Below, one piece after another: positions 59,812 to 64,000 of a DNA stretch of 64,000 bases. The notes beneath the pieces are model-generated. The model saw nothing but the letters and a program-made list of their open reading frames with translations. It had not been told where the DNA came from and did not search any database. The stretch is from Chitinophagaceae bacterium (lineage in GTDB: Bacteria > Bacteroidota > Bacteroidia > Chitinophagales > Chitinophagaceae). Each line of letters opens with the position of its first letter. Position 1 is the stretch's first letter. The translations under genes were made by a program, and so were the position numbers. The stretch is taken from the NCBI GenBank assembly GCA_016710935.1, contig JADJTY010000003.1, positions 806,001-870,000 on the forward strand, written 5' to 3'.

Positions 59812-60870
59812 ATGCAAGAATCTTTACTTCCTATATTAAGATGCCCGGTTACCAGAACTGCATTAACGCTTACCATTATAAAGCAGGCAGAGAAGGTGTA
59901 TAATAATGAAACGGTTACAGTTATTGAAGAAGGGGTTTTATATGCAACAGCAGATTGGTTTTACCCCATCTTAAAAGGTGTTCCCCGGCTTACTGTTGAG
60001 GCGTTTCTTGATCACGAAATATTTTTATCTTCTGCGGATAATAATTATGCAAAGCTAAAAGAGAACCTGTTAAAAAAGTTTGGGGCATTGATCAAATATG
60101 CAGTTAAAAAAAACAAACGCACCAAAGCAAGTTTTACAAAAGAATGGTCGGTTTACAATTATGATAAAGACAAAACCTGGGATGCCAATGATGAAGGAAT
60201 GGTTGAAAGGTTTTTAAAAGAGACAGCGGAAACCAGGGTTAGCCTGAAAGATAAAATTATTTTTGATGCAGGCTGCGGTAATGGAAAACTGGAGTCTTTA
60301 ATAGCTTCAAACTGTGGGTCGATCATTGCCATGGATTTTGCCAATAGTATCGAAGATGCTTATGCCCGGAATAATTTTTCAAATGTCTTTTTTATACAGG
60401 GTGATGTGCAGTTTCCACCGGTACCTTTTATGTATTTTGATATTGTACACTGTAGTGGCGTTTTAATTCACACCAACAATGCAGAGCTGTCGTTTTCCTG
60501 TATTGAGCCTACAGTAAAAGAGGGCGGCAAATTAAGTGTATGGCTTTATCACCCGGTAAAGGATCGCGTACACAGGCTTTTTAACCGTATTCGCAGTGTA
60601 ACCTCTAAATTGCCTTTAACTTTTCAATATTATTTATACGGGGTAACTATTTTTCCGCTGAGTTACTGCATAAAAAAACTGAAAGGCAATAAGCAGAATG
60701 CACGTGAGATGATGGTGAGTATCCTGGATTGGTTCACACCTGAATTCAGGTCGGAACACGAGCATACAGAAGCAGCAGCCTGGTTTAATAAAAGAGGTTA
60801 TAACCAGGTGAACATAACCACGGTTGATCATTTTGGGTTTAATATTACAGGTGAAAAACAAAACAAATAA
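59812..60870 (+). CDS. methyltransferase with Trm112-like N-terminus
   Basis: 352 residues. The first 60 or so resemble a Trm112/UPF0434 zinc-ribbon-like domain (LPILRCPVTRTALTL ... GVLYATADWFYPILKGVPRL), with only one of the zinc cysteines kept. A class I SAM methyltransferase follows, with IIFDAGCGNGKLESLIA (about 147) and FDIVHCSGVLIHTNN. The arrangement is common for methyltransferases in glycan or O-antigen clusters. It sits 20 nt after the preceding methyltransferase and 5 nt before the glycosyltransferase. Substrate unknown. Confidence 0.86.
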   Translation: MQESLLPILRCPVTRTALTLTIIKQAEKVYNNETVTVIEEGVLYATADWFYPILKGVPRLTVEAFLDHEIFLSSADNNYAKLKENLLKKFGALIKYAVKKNKRTKASFTKEWSVYNYDKDKTWDANDEGMVERFLKETAETRVSLKDKIIFDAGCGNGKLESLIASNCGSIIAMDFANSIEDAYARNNFSNVFFIQGDVQFPPVPFMYFDIVHCSGVLIHTNNAELSFSCIEPTVKEGGKLSVWLYHPVKDRVHRLFNRIRSVTSKLPLTFQYYLYGVTIFPLSYCIKKLKGNKQNAREMMVSILDWFTPEFRSEHEHTEAAAWFNKRGYNQVNITTVDHFGFNITGEKQNK

Positions 60871-60875
60871 GGCAA

Positions 60876-62045
60876 ATGAAAGTATTGTGGCTGGCAAGTA
60901 TTTATCCATCAAAATTATTCCCCTTTAATGGGGATTTTATACAGCGGCATGCCCGCGCTACCGCCTTGTTTTGCAAAATTGAAGTGTTGCATATTGTGAA
61001 AGATGAACATGGAGATCTTACAGATGACATACAAGAAACCATTAGCACAGCAGGGAATTTAACCGAAAGGATCATTTATTATAAACCCGTTGCAACATCA
61101 ATCAAGATCCTCGACAGACTTTTATCCAGTTTACAATACAAACGGTTATCAAGAAATGCTGTAAAAAAATATATTACTGATAATGGTAAACCTCATTTTT
61201 TTCACCTGCATATAGCCATGAAAGCGGGCCTTACTGCCTTGTGGGCTAAAAGAAAATACAATATTCCATACCTGATTACCGAGCATTGGGGTGGTTACCT
61301 GGAAGAAGCGGTGCCCAATATCAAAGATTATAATTTTGTATATCAGCATTACTGGAAAAAGATCATTACCGGAGCCATAGCGGCTACTTTTGTTTCGGCA
61401 GCATTGCAAAAGCTGATGATAAAAAAATATGCTATTGTAAACACACAGGTAATACCCAATGTGGTTGATACGTGTATTTTTTATCCGGTAGAAAAACAAC
61501 CAGCTCATAAGATCAGGTTTATCCATATTTCAACTATGATCTACCAGAAAAATCCGGAGGCCATTTTACAGGCATTGGCATTGATAAAAGATGAATTTCA
61601 ATTTGAGATGCTGTTGTATGGCCCTGTAACGGAAATGCAGAAAGACCTCATTACAAAGCAAGGATTAAAAGACAAGATTTTGCTCATGGGGGAAGTGCCA
61701 CAGGAAGCATTGGCAAAATCAATGCAGCAATGCGATGCACTGATCCTGTACTCACGCTTTGAAACTTTTGGCTGCGTATTAATAGAAGCCAATGCCTGTG
61801 GCATACCGGTGATAGTTAGTGACCTGGAAGTTTTTCATGAAATTGTGGAAGAAGGCGTTAACGGTTTTTTTGTACCAGGAGAAAACGTTCAGGCTTTAGC
61901 TGAAAAATTGCGGGAATTTGTAAAGCAAAAAGACAGTTTTGATAAAGACCTGATTGCTGCCCATGCTGCTGAAAAATATAATTATAAAAAAGTTGGGCAA
62001 CAGTTTTTTCAACTGTATAACAGGCTTGCTCCTAAATTACCATAG
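60876..62045 (+). CDS. glycosyltransferase family 4 (GT-B)
   Basis: 389 residues with the two-Rossmann GT-B fold. The N-terminal acceptor domain begins MKVLWLASIYPSKLFPFNGDFIQRHA, and HLHIAMKAGLTALWAKRK with TEHWGGYLEEAV is typical of GT4. The C-terminal donor domain carries the EX7E-type motif ETFGCVLIEANACGIPVI. It retains or inverts according to family; GT4 is retaining. It is the last gene of the flippase-methyltransferase-methyltransferase-glycosyltransferase group and its stop directly abuts the stop of the convergent MFS gene. Confidence 0.9.
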   Translation: MKVLWLASIYPSKLFPFNGDFIQRHARATALFCKIEVLHIVKDEHGDLTDDIQETISTAGNLTERIIYYKPVATSIKILDRLLSSLQYKRLSRNAVKKYITDNGKPHFFHLHIAMKAGLTALWAKRKYNIPYLITEHWGGYLEEAVPNIKDYNFVYQHYWKKIITGAIAATFVSAALQKLMIKKYAIVNTQVIPNVVDTCIFYPVEKQPAHKIRFIHISTMIYQKNPEAILQALALIKDEFQFEMLLYGPVTEMQKDLITKQGLKDKILLMGEVPQEALAKSMQQCDALILYSRFETFGCVLIEANACGIPVIVSDLEVFHEIVEEGVNGFFVPGENVQALAEKLREFVKQKDSFDKDLIAAHAAEKYNYKKVGQQFFQLYNRLAPKLP

Positions 62046-63218
62046 TTACTTTTTGTTCTTTGGTAACATACACAACAAGCCCGCTACCGGGCCAATGGCC
62101 AGAAAAAGAAACATATAACGCTGATCAAAATGCACCGATAAATAATTCAGCAATTCAATACTGGCAATGGTAATGGAAAACCCGATACAGGTAACCATGG
62201 TTATGGCCGTTCCTTTAATGGTTGCAATGGCATTTTGAGCAACCAGGGAAGAAAATAACGGTGAATCAGCAATAACAACCAATCCCCAAAAAATTAAAAA
62301 TAAAATAAACGGCACAACAGGCAGGTAAAAAGCCAGCGGAGAAAACAGGCAGCAGCAGCCGGATAGCAGCAATGATACAAAAGCAGTTTTCTTTGCTCCA
62401 AATTTTTGTGAAAGATAGCCGCTGGCCACACAGGCCAAACCTCCGGCTGCAATGATGCAAAATGACCCGTACGAAATATTTAAATTGGCAGCTGGGTTGA
62501 AATGATTATATGCCATTAAAAGAACCGGCACAAAGGCCCAGAAAGCATACAGTTCCCACATGTGTCCAAAATAACCAAAGGCAGCCGAACGAAACGCTTT
62601 GTTTTTAAAACTGCTGAATACATCCCTGTATTTAAGTGATTGAATTTTACTTTGATAAGGTCCCGGGGGAACAAACAACAACATTAAAGCGCCCCCGGTG
62701 ACAGATAAGGCTGAGGTAAAATACAACACTGTTTTCCAGGGAAGAACAGCAGTTAAACTTTTAATAAGGTGTGGAAAGGCTGTACCAATTACCAACGCAC
62801 CTACTAAAAATCCCAGGGCTTTGCCCAAACCTTTTTCATAATAATCAGCCGCTATCTTCATTCCCACGGGATAAATACCCGCCAGGAAAAAGCCCGTTAA
62901 GAATCGCATCAGTAATACATGCGTAATTCCTGTACCCATAAACACAATGCCTGCATTTGAAATGGCTGCAAATAAAGCGCTGACAAAAAAAACATTTGAA
63001 TGCCGGAACCTGTCGGCAATAAGTAAACCTGCATAAACCAACGTGCCGGCTATAAAACCAAACTGTACTGCCGATGTAATGCTTCCCAAAGCCTGTTGCG
63101 GAATATGCAAATGCAGGGCCAGGTCGGGCAAAATGGCATTACCTGCAAACCAAAGTGAAGTACAAAAAAATTGTGCAATCACTATTACCGGTAAAATATG
63201 GCTGCGGGTCCTGGTCAT
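62046..63218 (-). CDS. MFS transporter
   Basis: 390 residues from ATG 63218, with twelve hydrophobic segments in two halves. The A-like motif between TM2 and TM3 reads GLLIADRFRHSNVFF, and GFFLAGIYPVGMKIAADYYEKGLGKALGFLVGALVIGTAFPHL resembles the antiporter-type motif C region. The start is chosen because the upstream in-frame residues (to 63281) form a Tyr-rich stretch unlike MFS N-termini. The substrate is unknown. The stop is adjacent to the glycosyltransferase stop with no gap. Confidence 0.88.
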   Translation of the reverse strand: MTRTRSHILPVIVIAQFFCTSLWFAGNAILPDLALHLHIPQQALGSITSAVQFGFIAGTLVYAGLLIADRFRHSNVFFVSALFAAISNAGIVFMGTGITHVLLMRFLTGFFLAGIYPVGMKIAADYYEKGLGKALGFLVGALVIGTAFPHLIKSLTAVLPWKTVLYFTSALSVTGGALMLLFVPPGPYQSKIQSLKYRDVFSSFKNKAFRSAAFGYFGHMWELYAFWAFVPVLLMAYNHFNPAANLNISYGSFCIIAAGGLACVASGYLSQKFGAKKTAFVSLLLSGCCCLFSPLAFYLPVVPFILFLIFWGLVVIADSPLFSSLVAQNAIATIKGTAITMVTCIGFSITIASIELLNYLSVHFDQRYMFLFLAIGPVAGLLCMLPKNKK

Positions 63219-63347
63219 GAAATGGTTTCTTGTAAAGCGTGGTAACAGGTAATAAAAATAGCAATAATCAATCAGGGGCAATTGATTATTTAAAATGAAA
63301 GGGAAATGTTATTTTCGCAGCATCTACATAATAAAAAAGATAATAAA

Positions 63348-63794
63348 ATGAGTGAAATTAAATTAACGCAGGGCGAAATACACAGCAGCAAAGGTGTAAT
63401 GAAATTTGAATTGTATGATGATGACGCACCCATTGCAGTTGCAAATTTTAAAAAACTGATCAGCGAAGGTTTTACAACGGGCTTTCCTTTCACCGGGTAA
63501 TACCAAACTTTATGATACAGGGTGGCTGCCCCAACGGTACCGGTGCCGGCGGCCCGGGCTATACCATCAACTTGCGAATTAAAAGGCAGCAAACAATATC
63601 ACGACCGTGGCGTAATGTCAATGGCGCACCGTGGATTAAATACAGGCGGCTCTCAATTCTTTATTTGCCACAGCAGGCAAAATACCAGCCACCTGGATGG
63701 TGTGCATACCTGCTTTGGAAAAGTGATTGAGGGGTTGGAAATTATTGATGATATCAGGGGAGGAGATGTGATGGAGAAAGTGATCTTGATCTAA
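63348..63794 (+). CDS. peptidylprolyl isomerase (cyclophilin), with two compensating frameshifts
   Basis: A small cyclophilin-type prolyl isomerase without signal peptide. The frame from ATG 63348 (GVMKFELYDDDAPIAVANF) breaks in the T4 run at 63470-63473. One added T gives FYNGLSFHRVIPNFMIQGGCP. A second break at 63572-63573 (one T too many) leads into CELKGSKQYHDRGVMSMA, SQFFICHS and VHTCFGKV. Corrected length is about 148 residues, normal for the family. The active-site Arg lies in FHRVIPNFMIQGG. Both indels sit in short T runs near the low-quality contig end, so sequencing error is the likely explanation. Confidence 0.82.
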
Positions 63795-64000
63795 CAGCTA
63801 TTTTTCCCGTAAAAAAAAAAAACCCCCCCTTGTAAACCCCTTTTTTTTTAGGGGGGGATTTTTTATTTTAAAAAAAAAATCTAAAGACCAAAAAGGCCAC
63901 TAAATCAAAAAAAAACCCACAAAAAGCCCAAACGGCCAATTACGTCAATAATTCCTTTTATAAAAAAAAAAAATATTTTTCCCACAGAATTTGGTTTAAA
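63795..64000. other. homopolymer-rich, unreliable contig end
   Basis: The last 206 nt hold runs of 7 to 13 identical bases (A, C, T, G), with no coding potential. A C-run followed by a G-run may be a distorted terminator of the cyclophilin gene. The texture differs from the rest of the window and points to poor base calling near a contig end. Confidence 0.6.

Overview
The window looks like chromosomal DNA of a Bacteroidota bacterium, most likely of the Chitinophagaceae or a close relative. The phylum rests on a C-terminal T9SS type A sorting domain, a fused SecDF, TonB-dependent and OMP_b-brl outer-membrane proteins, an OmpA protein with thrombospondin type 3 repeats, a LytTR regulator with a HisKA_2 kinase, a type B L31, the Bacteroidota-type GlmU-like protein, and repeated TAnnTTTG -7 boxes close to start codons. 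The family is an inference. It is mostly housekeeping DNA; I see no phage, insertion sequence, CRISPR array or classical defence island.

Layout. 0-5 kb: end of a T9SS-sorted surface protein, a two-gene operon with methylmalonyl-CoA mutase large subunit, an A-type Fe-S carrier and an unknown Cys-cluster protein. 5-11 kb: SecDF, a class A beta-lactamase-like lipoprotein and an aspartate aminotransferase-type enzyme. 11-19 kb: an envelope block with amidase, MlaD/MCE and OstA-like genes on the minus strand, divergent from lptD. lptD carries a one-base frameshift and is followed at once by a 19-unit heptamer array. 19-22.8 kb: plsC, ung, tRNA-Arg(UCU) flanked by two decayed partial copies of itself, and a MATE exporter. 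22.8-28 kb: OmpA/TSP3 protein, a TPR histidine kinase/LytTR pair, a truncated TPR fragment and a small three-repeat ricin-type secreted protein. 28-35 kb: ABC-F ATPase, a DUF3347 protein with a TonB-dependent receptor, a lipoprotein, and a secreted protein sharing its C-terminal module with the amidase of the lptD locus. 35-46 kb: thrS-infC, separated from rpmI-rplT by about 7.4 kb holding rluF, ridA, a second TPR kinase with a LuxR-type regulator, and three small secreted proteins. 46-57 kb: arginine decarboxylase, NTF2-like protein, Hsp20, bacilliredoxin, lgt, an outer-membrane beta-barrel protein, yajQ, rpmE2, GlmU-like protein, tpiA and a KirBac-type channel. 57.8-63.8 kb: a flippase, two methyltransferases and a GT4 glycosyltransferase, an MFS transporter, and a cyclophilin carrying two compensating frameshifts. 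The last 200 bases are homopolymer-rich and look like an unreliable contig end.

The most interesting signal is around 40.5-45 kb. An identical 17-nt sequence containing the dyad TTACC-N6-GGTAA lies upstream of the kinase/regulator operon (40550) and again just after it, upstream of three genes for secreted proteins (43202). In both places the dyad ends exactly 22 nt before a -7-like box. This suggests the LuxR-type regulator controls its own operon and the adjacent secreted-protein operon. Other notable structure: dispersed heptamer (NNNAGTC-type) arrays, one period-7 array read in frame inside the ABC-F linker, a remodelled tRNA pseudogene holding two TCCCGAT/ATCGGGA hairpins, a dyad at the promoter of an outer-membrane gene, and a three-stem palindrome before yajQ. 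Three genes carry single-base indels, all in or next to homopolymer runs, so sequencing error is the first explanation for them.
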